From the NCBI RefSeq assembly GCF_051020515.1, contig NZ_CP194857.1, positions 2,232,001 to 2,296,000 of the forward strand: 64,000 nt of DNA, given 5' to 3'. The stretch's first letter is position 1. Each line of letters opens with the position of its first letter. Position numbers and translations under genes: made by a program. Shown here in pieces: positions 1 through 7,536 of the stretch. The notes beneath the pieces are model-generated. The model was not told the origin of the DNA. It saw only the letters and a program-made list of their open reading frames with translations, and ran no database searches. The stretch comes from CALKWS01 sp051020515 (GTDB taxonomy: Bacteria; Actinomycetota; Actinomycetes; Actinomycetales; Beutenbergiaceae).

Positions 1-2
1 CC

Positions 3-326
3 GGGGTGGCCCGGGGTTCCCTGCACTCGGCACACATCGGCTACTGGATCTCCGAGCACGTGGCCGGGCAGGGGCTGATGACCAGGGCGGTCGCGTTGGC
101 GATCGACCACTCCTTCGGCGCGTTGGGGCTGCACCGGGTGGAGATCAACGTGCGCCCGGAGAACGCCGCCAGCCTCCGGGTGCCGCAGAAGTTGGGTATG
201 CGCGAGGAGGGGCTGCGCCGGCGCTACTTGCACATCCAGGGGCTCTGGCGCGATCACCGCAGTTTCGCCGTCACCGCCGAGGAAGTCACCGGCTCGATGC
301 TGGATCGGCTCTCGGCCCCGGAATGA
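3..326 (+). CDS. GNAT N-acetyltransferase, RimJ/RimL type (5' truncated by window edge)
   Basis: This is the C-terminal part, about 107 residues, of an acetyl-CoA-dependent N-acetyltransferase related to RimJ, which acetylates the N-terminus of ribosomal protein S5. The visible part carries the hallmarks of the family: the IGYWI strand, then a Q-G-L-M-T-R-A acetyl-CoA pyrophosphate loop (the usual form is Q/R-x-x-G-x-G/A), then the LHRVEI strand and the N-A-A-S-L-R-V helix, in which the Asn contacts the substrate backbone. The reading frame is open to the window start, so the GTG at 6 is only an internal valine codon. A 120 bp gap separates it from the next gene on the same strand. The substrate cannot be told from sequence; in Micrococcales a RimJ-like gene often sits near tRNA-Ala. 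Confidence 0.85.
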   Translation, partial: GVARGSLHSAHIGYWISEHVAGQGLMTRAVALAIDHSFGALGLHRVEINVRPENAASLRVPQKLGMREEGLRRRYLHIQGLWRDHRSFAVTAEEVTGSMLDRLSAPE

Positions 327-446
327 CGGCGGGAGCCGGTCGGACCCGGCCCTGCGGGCATTGCCACACCGGTCTTGGCCATGTCGGCACCGACACGCCG
401 CACCGGCTGATCGATTCGCCCGCCCGGCGGTTCTACCGTCAGGAGG

Positions 447-1716
447 GTGAGCACGGGACAGGTCGAGAGCGTCGCAGGGTTCGTCCTGTTGGCCATCGTG
501 CTGATGTCTCTGGGCTACCTGCTTCCCGCGCTGATCCGCTCCCGGCAAGTGGTGAGCGATGCGCGGGTCGATGACCGTTTCTCCACCAACCTGCGGGTGC
601 TGGCCCGCGCCGGTGGAACCCCACCCCAATACTCCAGCACCGCTCGGGTGTACCTGCACACGCCCAGCGCCCGTGAACCGGAGGCCCCGATGGACCGCCA
701 GCCCGCCCCACCCGCCTCGCGTAGCGCCGCCGAAGCACGCCGGGTCGCGGCGATGCGCGCCGCCCGCGCTGCAGCGGCGAGCCGACGTGCTGCGGCCGCA
801 CGCCGTCGTCGGGTCCTGCTGCTCGGTCTGGTGTTCCTCACCGCCGCGCTGTGGACCCTGTTCGCCACCATCACGCTGCCGATCGCCGCGCCGATCGTGG
901 CCTCGGTGCTGCTGGTGGCCGCCGGGGTAGCCGGGCGTCGCGCGGCGGTCCGGGCCGCTCTGGCGGAGAGCCGCGAGGCCGAACGCTCCGACCGCCCGGC
1001 CCGCACCGACCGCAACCCGCGACGGCGCAGCGCCACCGGGTCGTCCGCCGCCGCCGCGCGCCGAGCGAGTCGAGCAGGATAAACCGACGACGGCGACCGG
1101 TCCGCTCGCGGTGCGGCACGCCCGTCGTAGTTCCCAGGGTGAGGCCGCCCCCGCTCCAGCCGAGACGCAGGAGGGAGGCGAAGCCACGAAGGCCGCGGTG
1201 GCCGACGGCGGCACCGGCGAGGACGCACCGGTCGCCCCGCCCAAGCGCACCCCGGTCAGCGAACGCACCGGAAGCCTGCGGATCTCGGTGGATCCGGCCA
1301 CGATCGACAATCCGGTCGCCATCGACACAGCCGAAGGCTGGACGCCGGTCCCGGTGCCACGGCCGACCTACACCCTCAAGGCACCCGCGCCGCGCCGGGA
1401 GGTGGCCGCCTATGAGTCCCCGCAGTGGGAGTCCGCTCCCGCGCCGGCCGATGCGGAGGTGGAGCGGGAGTTGACGCTGGCCGAGGTGGAGCAGACAGTG
1501 CGTGCGCGCACCGACGCCCAGGCGCCGCCGGCCACACCCGAACAGGTCCTCGCCGAGCAGGAGTCCGCCCGTCTCGATACCCAGGGCGAGGCTGCCACCG
1601 CGGCCGGGGTTACGTCGTCGTCGGCTCCGGTTGCGGCCACCGGCACCGATGAGGCCAAGCGGCCCACGATGGATCTGCAGTCGGTGCTGGAGCGTCGCCG
1701 CGCCGTCGGGCAGTAG
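447..1716 (+). CDS. Membrane protein with proline-rich cytoplasmic tail (frameshifted)
   Basis: Two consecutive open frames appear to be one protein. The first (447-1082) starts with a membrane helix (residues 8-31, ending in YLLPALIRSRQ), has a long Ala/Arg-rich coiled stretch (about 90-125) and two more hydrophobic helices (about 125-165). The second frame (to 1716) has no good start, is Pro/Glu-rich and contains a GWTPVPVPRPTYTLKAP block of the sort I associate with the tail of the same actinobacterial protein family. The downstream frame is already open at 1021-1081 and reads sensibly there, so a one-base slip near 1010-1075 would join them. The GTG start at 447 lies 7 bp after TACCGT, which suggests a leaderless mRNA. 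The function is unknown; it is not a recognisable enzyme. Confidence 0.6.
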
Positions 1717-1835
1717 TCCGCACCTGGCGGTAGTCCATGGCGTCGTCCGGGCGCCGTCGCTGAGTGGGCCGCGGCGGGTGCGCCCGGAGTGATGTGGTCC
1801 GCGCCACCAGGGGTGGGAATCACCGGGCACCGGGT

Positions 1836-1841
1836 GATAAT
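1836..1841 (+). promoter_or_regulatory. Putative -10 element for tRNA-Ala
   Basis: GATAAT lies 13 bases before the first tRNA base. No convincing -35 hexamer is visible at the expected distance. Assigned by position and similarity to the sigma-70-type -10 consensus only. Confidence 0.4.
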
Positions 1842-1854
1842 CTTGGTGCTGCCT

Positions 1855-1930
1855 GGGGCTATGGCGCAGTTGGTAGCGCGTCTCGTTCGCAATGAGAAGG
1901 TCGGGGGTTCGAATCCCCCTAGCTCCACCA
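1855..1930 (+). tRNA. tRNA-Ala (anticodon CGC), CCA encoded
   Basis: The sequence folds as a full cloverleaf. The acceptor arm GGGGCTA pairs with TAGCTCC at 1920-1926, followed by discriminator A and an encoded CCA at 1928-1930. The anticodon stem TCTCG/TGAGA encloses the loop TTCGCAA, giving anticodon CGC, which reads the GCG alanine codon, common in a high-GC genome. The T-arm GGGGG-TTCGAAT-CCCCC is canonical. It stands alone between a membrane protein gene and a convergent reductase gene. The rest of the 1717-2018 gap shows no other gene. Confidence 0.97.
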
Positions 1931-2018
1931 GAGGGTGAGGTTGTCGGCCAGTTGGGCTTTGCCGATACCCCGACGCCCGCCTATGGGTGTCGGCCTCTAG
2001 GAGAGTTCGCGCACCTAC

Positions 2019-2609
2019 TCAGTCCGGTGAACGGCGGACTCGATAGCTTAGGTGGAGCACTCGTTCGCCTTGAATGGCCACGTCGGGATCCTCCAACAGA
2101 TGCTGCGCGTCGACCGACCCGAAGTAGCGTTTGCCGGACCCGAACACCACGGGTACGACGTCCATGCGCACCTCGTCGACCAGACCCGCGGCAAGGACCT
2201 GGCCCCCAACGTCCCCGGCGCCGACCTCGACCACGCGGCCACGTGCAAGTTCCTGTGCCTTCGCCACCGCGGCCTCGATGCCGTCGACAAAGTAGAACGG
2301 CGCCCCGGGATGCCAACCCTCGGGCCTGCCCCGGTGGGTCACGACGACGACGTGGTCGATCCCGCTCGGCGGCGTTCCGTCCCAGCCGTCCGTCATGTCG
2401 AAGACGTGGCGACCTACGATTGTCACCCCGATCTGGTCCCAGTAGGCCCGAGTGTGATCGTAGGATGCCTGCGACACCGTCAAGAATCCGCTGTCGTCCA
2501 ACGGCACGTCGCCGCTGGTCAACCAGTCGAACAGAGGTCCGGGCCGGTCGTTCTCGTCCGCGATGAAGCCGTCGACCGACACCGATGCGTACATCACCAC
2601 CTTGCGCAT
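2019..2609 (-). CDS. Dihydrofolate reductase family protein (RibD C-terminal domain)
   Basis: A 196-residue protein of the RibD-C/DHFR-like fold, which uses NADPH to reduce a pteridine- or riboflavin-precursor-like substrate. The N-terminal strand KVVMYASVSVDGFIAD is the family signature, with the conserved Asp-Gly-Phe/Ile. A central V-G-R-H-V-F-D block and a later G-A-G-D-V-G-G-Q motif form the nucleotide-binding part, followed by E-V-R-M-D-V-V-P-V-V-F-G-S-G. I chose the ATG at 2609 because AAGGAGAG lies six bases upstream; the upstream in-frame ATG at 2636 has no such site. It is a stand-alone reductase without the deaminase half of RibD, so a general role rather than riboflavin synthesis is likely. 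It is divergent from the sigma-factor gene. Confidence 0.85.
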   Translation of the reverse strand: MRKVVMYASVSVDGFIADENDRPGPLFDWLTSGDVPLDDSGFLTVSQASYDHTRAYWDQIGVTIVGRHVFDMTDGWDGTPPSGIDHVVVVTHRGRPEGWHPGAPFYFVDGIEAAVAKAQELARGRVVEVGAGDVGGQVLAAGLVDEVRMDVVPVVFGSGKRYFGSVDAQHLLEDPDVAIQGERVLHLSYRVRRSPD

Positions 2610-2790
2610 GGGACTCTCCTTTGCTCTGGTACCCACAACCTAACGAGTCGTGAGCCGTCGGACTTGTAAGAAATCAATCCGCCGGCGCTCCGTGCGCGGA
2701 CATTAGGCTCGGGTTCGTGGTCAGGGCTGTGTTCGTCGGCGGTCCGACCGGATCCGACGCGCCGCGCCTGGTGAGTCGTAGTCGGTGTTG

Positions 2791-2817
2791 GGTCACATTC
2801 GTCACGGCCGGTGCGTC
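2791..2817 (+). promoter_or_regulatory. Putative autoregulated ECF sigma-factor promoter
   Basis: GGTCACA at 2791-2797, a 16-base spacer, and CGTC at 2814-2817. The arrangement agrees with the TGTCACA/CGTC promoter type I recall for ECF41-group sigma factors, which normally transcribe their own gene. The same motif with the identical 16-base spacer recurs at 3698-3724 before the next gene. Confidence 0.6.
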
Positions 2818-2853
2818 ATTCCGGTAACGGCTACGGAAGGAAGGGCGATCGGT

Positions 2854-3690
2854 GTGAATCAGACGGAGGTCTTTGAGCGGGAGCGGCCTCGATTAGTTCG
2901 CCTGGCAACCGGTGTGCTGAACGATCACGCCGAGGCCGAGGATGTGGTGCAGCAGGCATGGCTGCGGCTGGAACGTTCCGACACAGACATCGACTGCCTC
3001 CCGGCGTGGTTGACGACGGTGACCACCCGCCTGTGCCTGGACCGGCTTCGCTCCAGGACGCCGGTGCCGGCGGAGGAGATAGAACCAACCAGCCTCGCGC
3101 CCGATGTCGCGGAGGAAGTCTCCCTGGCTGACACGGTCGGCGTCGCCCTGCAGGTGGTACTGGATCGGCTCTCGCCGCAGGAGCGCGTGGCGTTCGTGCT
3201 GCACGACAGTTTCGGTTTCGAGTTCTCCACAGTTGCCGCCATGCTCGAGACCACACCGGTGGCGGCCCGCAAACTGGCCTCACGGGCCCGCGCGAAGGTG
3301 CGCCAACCCTCGTCCGAGGACCAGGCGTCCAACTGGGAGGTCGTTGACGCGTTCATGGCAGCAGCGCGTAACGGGGAGTTCGAGCGGCTGATACGGCTCC
3401 TTGCCCCTGAGGCTGTGGTCAGTGCCGATGCCGCCGCGGTCCTCGTTGGCACGCCGGAGCGGATCGAGGGCCGTCACGAGGTGGCGACGTTCTTCAACGG
3501 CAGCGCGCACGCTGCGCTGCCGGTCTACATCGATGACCGGCCTGCTGCGGCCTGGTTCCACCGAGGAGAGGCGAAGGTCGTCTTCGATTTCACGCTGCGC
3601 AACGGGGTGGTCAGCACGATCACCTTCCGCGCGGAGCCCGACGTGCTGGCCCGGGTGTCGCGCCGCGAGGGTCCAGAACGACGCTCCTGA
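2854..3690 (+). CDS. ECF-family RNA polymerase sigma factor with SnoaL-like C-terminal domain (SigJ-like)
   Basis: A 278-residue extracytoplasmic-function sigma factor. Region sigma-2 occupies about residues 5-75, including the DHAEAEDVVQQAWLRLE helix that contacts the -10 element. Region sigma-4 is at about 100-165 (L-S-P-Q-E-R-V-A-F-V-L-H-D), and a SnoaL/NTF2-like domain follows at about 170-275. The layout matches the ECF41/SigJ or ECF56 groups, where the C-terminal domain, rather than an anti-sigma factor, controls activity. The usual WLPEP and DGGGR motifs of ECF41 are not visible, so the group is uncertain. The GTG at 2854 follows AAGGAAGG by ten bases. No anti-sigma gene is adjacent. 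The likely regulon is itself and the DUF1059 gene downstream. Confidence 0.85.
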   Translation: MNQTEVFERERPRLVRLATGVLNDHAEAEDVVQQAWLRLERSDTDIDCLPAWLTTVTTRLCLDRLRSRTPVPAEEIEPTSLAPDVAEEVSLADTVGVALQVVLDRLSPQERVAFVLHDSFGFEFSTVAAMLETTPVAARKLASRARAKVRQPSSEDQASNWEVVDAFMAAARNGEFERLIRLLAPEAVVSADAAAVLVGTPERIEGRHEVATFFNGSAHAALPVYIDDRPAAAWFHRGEAKVVFDFTLRNGVVSTITFRAEPDVLARVSRREGPERRS

Positions 3691-3697
3691 TCTCGGC

Positions 3698-3724
3698 GGT
3701 CACACTCGCCGGTTCCTGCTCGTC
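3698..3724 (+). promoter_or_regulatory. Second ECF-type promoter, before the DUF1059 gene
   Basis: GGTCACA at 3698-3704, 16 bases, CGTC at 3721-3724. Hexamer identity and spacing equal those of the promoter before the sigma gene itself at 2791-2817. This marks the DUF1059 gene, and perhaps the gene after it, as a target of that sigma factor. Confidence 0.6.
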
Positions 3725-3773
3725 ACCAAGATGTAGGACTCACCATCACCGCTACCACCAGAGGGAAACGACC

Positions 3774-4010
3774 ATGAAGACTATGACCTGCCGCCAGCTG
3801 GGAGGGCCCTGCGGCCTCGAACACACTGGCGAAACTGCCGACCACGTGATCAAAGCCCACGATCGTCACCTCAGGGACGCGGTGAAGGCCGGCGATGCCT
3901 CCCACCAGCCGGCTCGTGACGCCATGAAAGGCCGCTGGCGCCATCCGAAGAAGTCGCTCGATTGGTATCGCGATGTGCAGAACACCTTCGCCGACCTTCC
4001 CAAGAACTGA
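3774..4010 (+). CDS. DUF1059-family small protein
   Basis: A 78-residue soluble protein starting MKTMTCRQLGGPCGLE and continuing T-G-E-T-A-D-H-V-I-K-A-H-D-R-H-L, the conserved core of the DUF1059 family, in which two cysteines and late histidines are typical. The family's biochemical role is not known. The last 30 residues, rich in Lys, Trp and Asp, extend past the core. GAGGGAAA precedes the ATG. It lies 84 bp after the ECF sigma gene and directly behind a copy of that factor's presumed promoter, so a stress-response role under its control is inferred. Classical ECF41 loci have an oxidoreductase or carboxymuconolactone-decarboxylase-like gene in this position instead. Confidence 0.8.
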   Translation: MKTMTCRQLGGPCGLEHTGETADHVIKAHDRHLRDAVKAGDASHQPARDAMKGRWRHPKKSLDWYRDVQNTFADLPKN

Positions 4011-4049
4011 GAACCCCGCCATGACGTGCGTACGAGAAGCGACAGTCCG

Positions 4050-4364
4050 ATGAACCCGACGACGAGCCCGACACTCGTCCCCAGGAACAGCCAGGATGTG
4101 CCCGGTGGAGTGGTGCACCCACTACCCACCGACCTGCGCGAGGCAGTCATCGGCAACACCTCCGCTCTGGCGGCCTGGCAGTCGATCACGCCCCTGGCCC
4201 GCAACGAGTTCATCTGCTGGGTCGAAGACGCCAAGCAAGAGACCACGCGTCAGCGCCGCATCCGCGTCGCCTTGGATAAGTTGCAGAACGGTGAACGCCG
4301 ACCATGCTGCTGGCCCGGATGCAAACACCGGGAACCCGGCCGGCTCAGAAGACCACGCCCGTGA
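4050..4364 (+). CDS. YdeI/OmdA-family (bacteriocin-protection-like) protein
   Basis: A 104-residue protein of the YdeI or OmpD-associated family. Diagnostic segments are the N-terminal P-T-D-L-R-E-A-V-I-G-N, the helix L-A-R-N-E-F-I-C-W-V-E-D-A-K-Q, then T-R-Q-R-R-I-R-V-A-L-D-K-L-Q-N-G-E-R-R-P-C-C-W-P-G-C, the usual C-terminal signature with paired cysteines. The start is not certain: the ATG at 4050 overlaps by four bases the stop of a ten-codon frame at 4021-4053, and no good ribosome-binding site lies before it. The last 20 bp overlap the end of the convergent LysE gene. It may be co-transcribed with the DUF1059 gene 39 bp upstream. Its cellular function is unproven. Confidence 0.75.
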   Translation: MNPTTSPTLVPRNSQDVPGGVVHPLPTDLREAVIGNTSALAAWQSITPLARNEFICWVEDAKQETTRQRRIRVALDKLQNGERRPCCWPGCKHREPGRLRRPRP

Positions 4365-4974
4365 TCATCAGTACGCCAAGTATGCCCACAACGCCGTTTC
4401 CGGTCAGCGTTGTCAGGTGTCGAAACCGTGCACCGGTCCGCCAGCGCAGGATGGCTCCAGCGAGCACCAACAGAAGCTGCCAGCTCAGTGATGCCAGCGC
4501 GACCCCCGCGACGAACAGTGCGGCAGCGACAGTGGAGGTCGAGAGTGTCGATAGGCCGGTCACGATCGCCGCGAAGTAGACCAGGGTCGCTGGGTTGATC
4601 GCCGTCAGGCCGAAGAACAGCAGGTAGCGGTGGCTGGACCGTGTGTGGGGGGCGTCATCGCTAGGCCTGGCCTCGACGATCGAGCGTCTCGTCCGGACCA
4701 GGTTCCAGACGGCGAGCGCGACCAGGGCTGTGCCACCGGTGATTCCCGGCCACGGAGCCCAGGTCGCGATCACCGGCGCGAAAGCGGCACCTGCCGCCAC
4801 AGCGGTAGTGCAGTAGAGCAGGTCCACGGTTGCGACCGCGAGAGCTGCGGGTGCACCGCCGGCCCACCCCCGGAGAGTTCCCTCGTGGATCAGTAGGACT
4901 CCGATGGCTCCGAGAGGGACCGCCAGAGCCAGCCCGGCGACCAGGCCGGCCCCGAACACGGCGATGAACTCCAT
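4345..4974 (-). CDS. LysE/RhtB-family amino acid exporter
   Basis: A 209-residue integral membrane protein with about six hydrophobic segments. The N-terminus F-G-A-G-L-V-A-G-L-A-L-A-V-P-L-G-A-I-G-V-L-L-I is the LysE signature (G-x-x-P-G-P-x-x in most members; here P-L-G-A-I-G). A second conserved element, F-G-L-T-A-I-N-P-A-T-L-V-Y-F, is the typical half-membrane N-P motif. LysE proteins export basic or other amino acids to avoid toxic build-up. The ATG at 4974 was chosen because the frame upstream runs into the divergent regulator and lacks hydrophobic sequence. Divergence from an AsnC/Lrp regulator 69 bp away is the standard arrangement, so that regulator probably controls it. Confidence 0.85.
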   Translation of the reverse strand: MEFIAVFGAGLVAGLALAVPLGAIGVLLIHEGTLRGWAGGAPAALAVATVDLLYCTTAVAAGAAFAPVIATWAPWPGITGGTALVALAVWNLVRTRRSIVEARPSDDAPHTRSSHRYLLFFGLTAINPATLVYFAAIVTGLSTLSTSTVAAALFVAGVALASLSWQLLLVLAGAILRWRTGARFRHLTTLTGNGVVGILGVLMITGVVF

Positions 4975-5031
4975 GCCGACGAGTGTCAGGGCTACCAGAC
5001 GAGGTAACTGCACGAATGTGTCATCACGTGA

Positions 5032-5037
5032 GATAAT
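5032..5037 (+). promoter_or_regulatory. -10 element of the AsnC-family gene (leaderless)
   Basis: GATAAT at 5032-5037 leaves six bases before the GTG at 5044, so transcription should begin at or next to the start codon. The 69 bp between the divergent genes must hold both promoters and any Lrp-type binding sites. Confidence 0.5.
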
Positions 5038-5043
5038 TCGCAT

Positions 5044-5490
5044 GTGGACCGTATCAACGAGCAGATCATCAGCATTCTCCACGTGGATGGCCGCGCTTCG
5101 TTCAGTGCGATCGGGCGACAGGTCGGCTTGAGCACCAATGCTGTCGCGGTCAGGGTCCGACGCCTGGAGAACAGCGGTGTCATCGTGGGCTATCGAGCGG
5201 TGCTGGGCTCCGACGTCCCCGAGAGCACCACTGGGCTGGAGGCGTTCATCGATGTGCGCCTGCATCCGGACCGTGATTCAGAAGAGTTTCTCGCTTGGGC
5301 GGTCGGAGTTCACCAGATCATCGACGCGGTGCACGTCACCGGCCCCTACGACTACCTGCTGCGCGTGCGCGCCAGAGACACCGCAGCGCTCGACCGTCTG
5401 CTCAGACTGCTGAAGAAGGACGCCGGAGCTGCCCAGACACAGACCCGGCTCGCTCTCCGAGAGGCAGCTGGGCCGGCCCCGTCGCCGTAG
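5044..5490 (+). CDS. Lrp/AsnC-family transcriptional regulator
   Basis: A 148-residue regulator. Residues 1-50 form the winged helix-turn-helix (R-I-N-E-Q-I-I-S-I-L-H-V-D-G-R-A-S-F-S-A-I-G-R-Q-V-G-L-S), and residues 65-140 the RAM ligand-binding domain with the family's V-T-G-P-Y-D-Y-L-L-R-V-R-A core. Such proteins form octamers or dimers and respond to amino acids. Its divergent neighbour encodes a LysE exporter, so it is likely the amino-acid-sensing activator of that exporter (inference from context, as for LysG/LysE and Lrp/BrnFE pairs). The start is GTG with a -10 box six bases upstream and no ribosome-binding site, consistent with leaderless translation. Confidence 0.9.
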   Translation: MDRINEQIISILHVDGRASFSAIGRQVGLSTNAVAVRVRRLENSGVIVGYRAVLGSDVPESTTGLEAFIDVRLHPDRDSEEFLAWAVGVHQIIDAVHVTGPYDYLLRVRARDTAALDRLLRLLKKDAGAAQTQTRLALREAAGPAPSP

Positions 5491-5524
5491 CGCCGCGTGC
5501 CTCGAGGCTGCCGGCTGGCACCAC

Positions 5525-6665
5525 TCAGGCCCGCGCCCAGATCCGTAGGCACCGGGCCATGATGTGGAAGGGGAGTGCGTTCGCCTGCGTCTGGTCCACC
5601 GTGCCGGCCAGGTGCACCCCGAGTTCGGGGCAGGTGAACAGCCAGGTGCCGGTTGAACCGGAGTGTCCCACAAGGGTGACCGGGGCGTGCGAGGGCGACA
5701 TGAGCCGGTTCACCGTGAAGATCATCGTGCCCAGCCCGTAGCGAAGGCCCGGTGCGTTGCGCAGTCGGTTGGCGCGTTCGGTGAGCAGGTTCGGGGTGCC
5801 GGGGTCCCGGAACGGATGACCAGCCACCAGCGCGCGTTCGAAGGCGAGCAGGTCGCCGGTGGTGCTGATCAGGTCGTTGCTGGAGGCTATGACGCGGTCG
5901 ACGGTCACCCGGCGGCGCCGGGCATGCAGCGGCGCCGTGGCCGGCAGGTCCGGTGCCGCGGGCCGACCGGCGGGATGCCAGGTCCGGTCCAGGCCGAGCG
6001 GGACGGTGATGCGCTCGGTGAGCAGATCGGGGAAGGAGCGGGGCGGTCACCGACTCCAGGATGCGGATCAGTAACTGGAACCCGGTGTCGGAGTACCGGG
6101 CCCGCTGTCGGGGCGCACCCAGGTCCTGCGGATCGAAGTGCGGGCGTTGCTGGTTGCGGGTGATGTCGAGGACGTCGTCGAAGTCCCAGGAGGTGTCCTG
6201 GCCCGCGCGCAGTTGCTTGAATAGGCTCGGTGCCCCGCGTCGTCGTTCGAAGAAGTCCGGCAGGCCGGAGGTGTGGCTGGCGAGGTGGCGCACGGTGATC
6301 TCGCCCGAGCGGTCCCCTCCGCCGCGCACGTGCAGCCCGGTGGTGACCGAATCGGGCAGGTAGGCGGTGATGGGTGCGTCCAGGTCGATTTCGTCGCGTT
6401 CGTAGGCCTGCAGCAGCAGCGTGATGATGAACCGCTTGGTGATCGAGGCGATGAAGAACGGTGTGGAGGGGCGGATCTGCAGTTCGTCGTCGGTCGGTCC
6501 GGCAGCACCTGACCAGGACCGCCCATCATCGCCGGCGATGGCCAGGTTGACGTGGTGCAGCCGGGACCTGGCGCTGAGGGTGCGCACCAGGTCCTTCAGG
6601 CCGGCATCGACGTCAGCGCTGACGCGGTTGTCGGGTGCGAGGAAGGTGCGCCGTGGCGTTCGCAT
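5525..6665 (-). CDS. Serine hydrolase, beta-lactamase class C / esterase family (frameshifted)
   Basis: A member of the S12 family of penicillin-recognising serine hydrolases, about 380 residues if the frame is restored. The first frame gives the nucleophile motif S74-I-T-K77, then Y191-S-D193 in place of the usual Y-x-N; the third motif appears as H-S-G-S-T-G in a different frame downstream (to 5525). The frames meet near 6040 in a run of four G on the plus strand; removing one base continues the protein as R-S-F-P-D-L-L-T-E-R-I-T. Either a sequencing indel or a recent loss-of-function mutation. The ATG at 6665 has AAAGGAC upstream. Divergent from, and probably repressed by, the PadR regulator. 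The substrate is unknown; D-alanyl peptides, beta-lactams and esters are all possible. Confidence 0.75.
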
Positions 6666-6686
6666 CGAGGTCCTTTCATTGGAACC

Positions 6687-6715
6687 TGTCTACTAGACAT
6701 GTCTATGAGGGTCAA
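6687..6715. promoter_or_regulatory. PadR operator overlapping the divergent promoters
   Basis: TGTCTACTAGACATGTCTA at 6687-6705 contains two overlapping palindromes: TGTCTA-C-TAGACA (6687-6699) and TAGACATGTCTA (6694-6705). On the minus strand, TTGACC (6715-6710), a 17-base spacer and TAGACA (6692-6687) form a good promoter for the hydrolase gene, and the palindromes cover its spacer and -10. On the plus strand, TAGACT (6721-6726) lies six bases before the PadR start codon. Binding here could repress both genes. Confidence 0.6.
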
Positions 6716-6732
6716 CAGAATAGACTTGTCCG

Positions 6733-7275
6733 GTGGCACACGTGATCCTCGGGCTCCTACTCCTGCGCCCGCAGAGCCTGTACGAGTTGATCAAGAACGT
6801 CGAGGTGGGCGTCTCCCTCGTCTACAGCGCGAGTTCCGGCAGCATCAAAAGGGCTCTGGACAGCCTCCTGAGCAAGGGCCTGATCGAGGTCGCCAGCGTG
6901 GAACCCGGCGGTCGGGGTAAGAAGACCTACCGCACCACCAAGGCGGGCCGGCAGGAGTTCCACGAGTGGATGACCGGGGAGATCACCGGGCCTCAGTTGG
7001 AACTGGCGGCGCTGCCCCGGCTGTTCTTTCTGGGTCTGTTGGAACCGGGGGACCGCTCGCCCGTGTTGCGCAGAATGCAGGAGCGAGCCGCCGCAGATCT
7101 CGCCGAGTTCACCGAATTGGAGGAGCGCCTGGACACCATGGAGGTGCCTGCGGAGCTCAGCGACGTGTTCGCCTACCAGCGCGCCACGCTGGACTACGGG
7201 ATCACCATGGGTCGCCATGCGGTGGCGTGGTTCGACGCGTTGGCGCAGCGGGACGGCGCCGCATCCGGCCAGTGA
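6733..7275 (+). CDS. PadR-family transcriptional regulator
   Basis: A 180-residue repressor. The N-terminal winged helix (residues 1-75) starts H-V-I-L-G-L-L-L-L-R-P-Q-S-L-Y-E-L-I-K and continues S-S-G-S-I-K-R-A-L-D-S-L-L-S-K-G-L-I-E-V, with the wing K-K-T-Y-R-T-T-K-A-G-R; the C-terminal half is a helical dimerisation domain typical of PadR-s1 or Vir-like members. The GTG at 6733 follows a -10 box by six bases, so the mRNA is probably leaderless. The palindromic array at 6687-6705 next to it is the likely operator. The divergent partner is a serine hydrolase, so its signal may be a cell-wall-active or ester compound (inference). Confidence 0.9.
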   Translation: MAHVILGLLLLRPQSLYELIKNVEVGVSLVYSASSGSIKRALDSLLSKGLIEVASVEPGGRGKKTYRTTKAGRQEFHEWMTGEITGPQLELAALPRLFFLGLLEPGDRSPVLRRMQERAAADLAEFTELEERLDTMEVPAELSDVFAYQRATLDYGITMGRHAVAWFDALAQRDGAASGQ

Positions 7276-7536
7276 GGCGGATAGTGCGGATGACGGCGTG
7301 ATGCGCGTGGAGATGGCACTGGCGACGGCGCCGGTCATCGCGGCGACCTGACGGCGTGCCTGCGACTGTGTGATGGCGTCGTCATCGCAGCCAGCGCTCA
7401 GGCTCGATGCCCTACCGGGAGCGGCCCGTCGGTGCTCGGGTCTGTCGTTAACGATTGCCTGGGTTCGTGCGAGTCTTGACCTGGAGTGCACTCCAGGCAG
7501 CACAGTGATGACACGAAGCCCGGAAGGAGTGATCCC

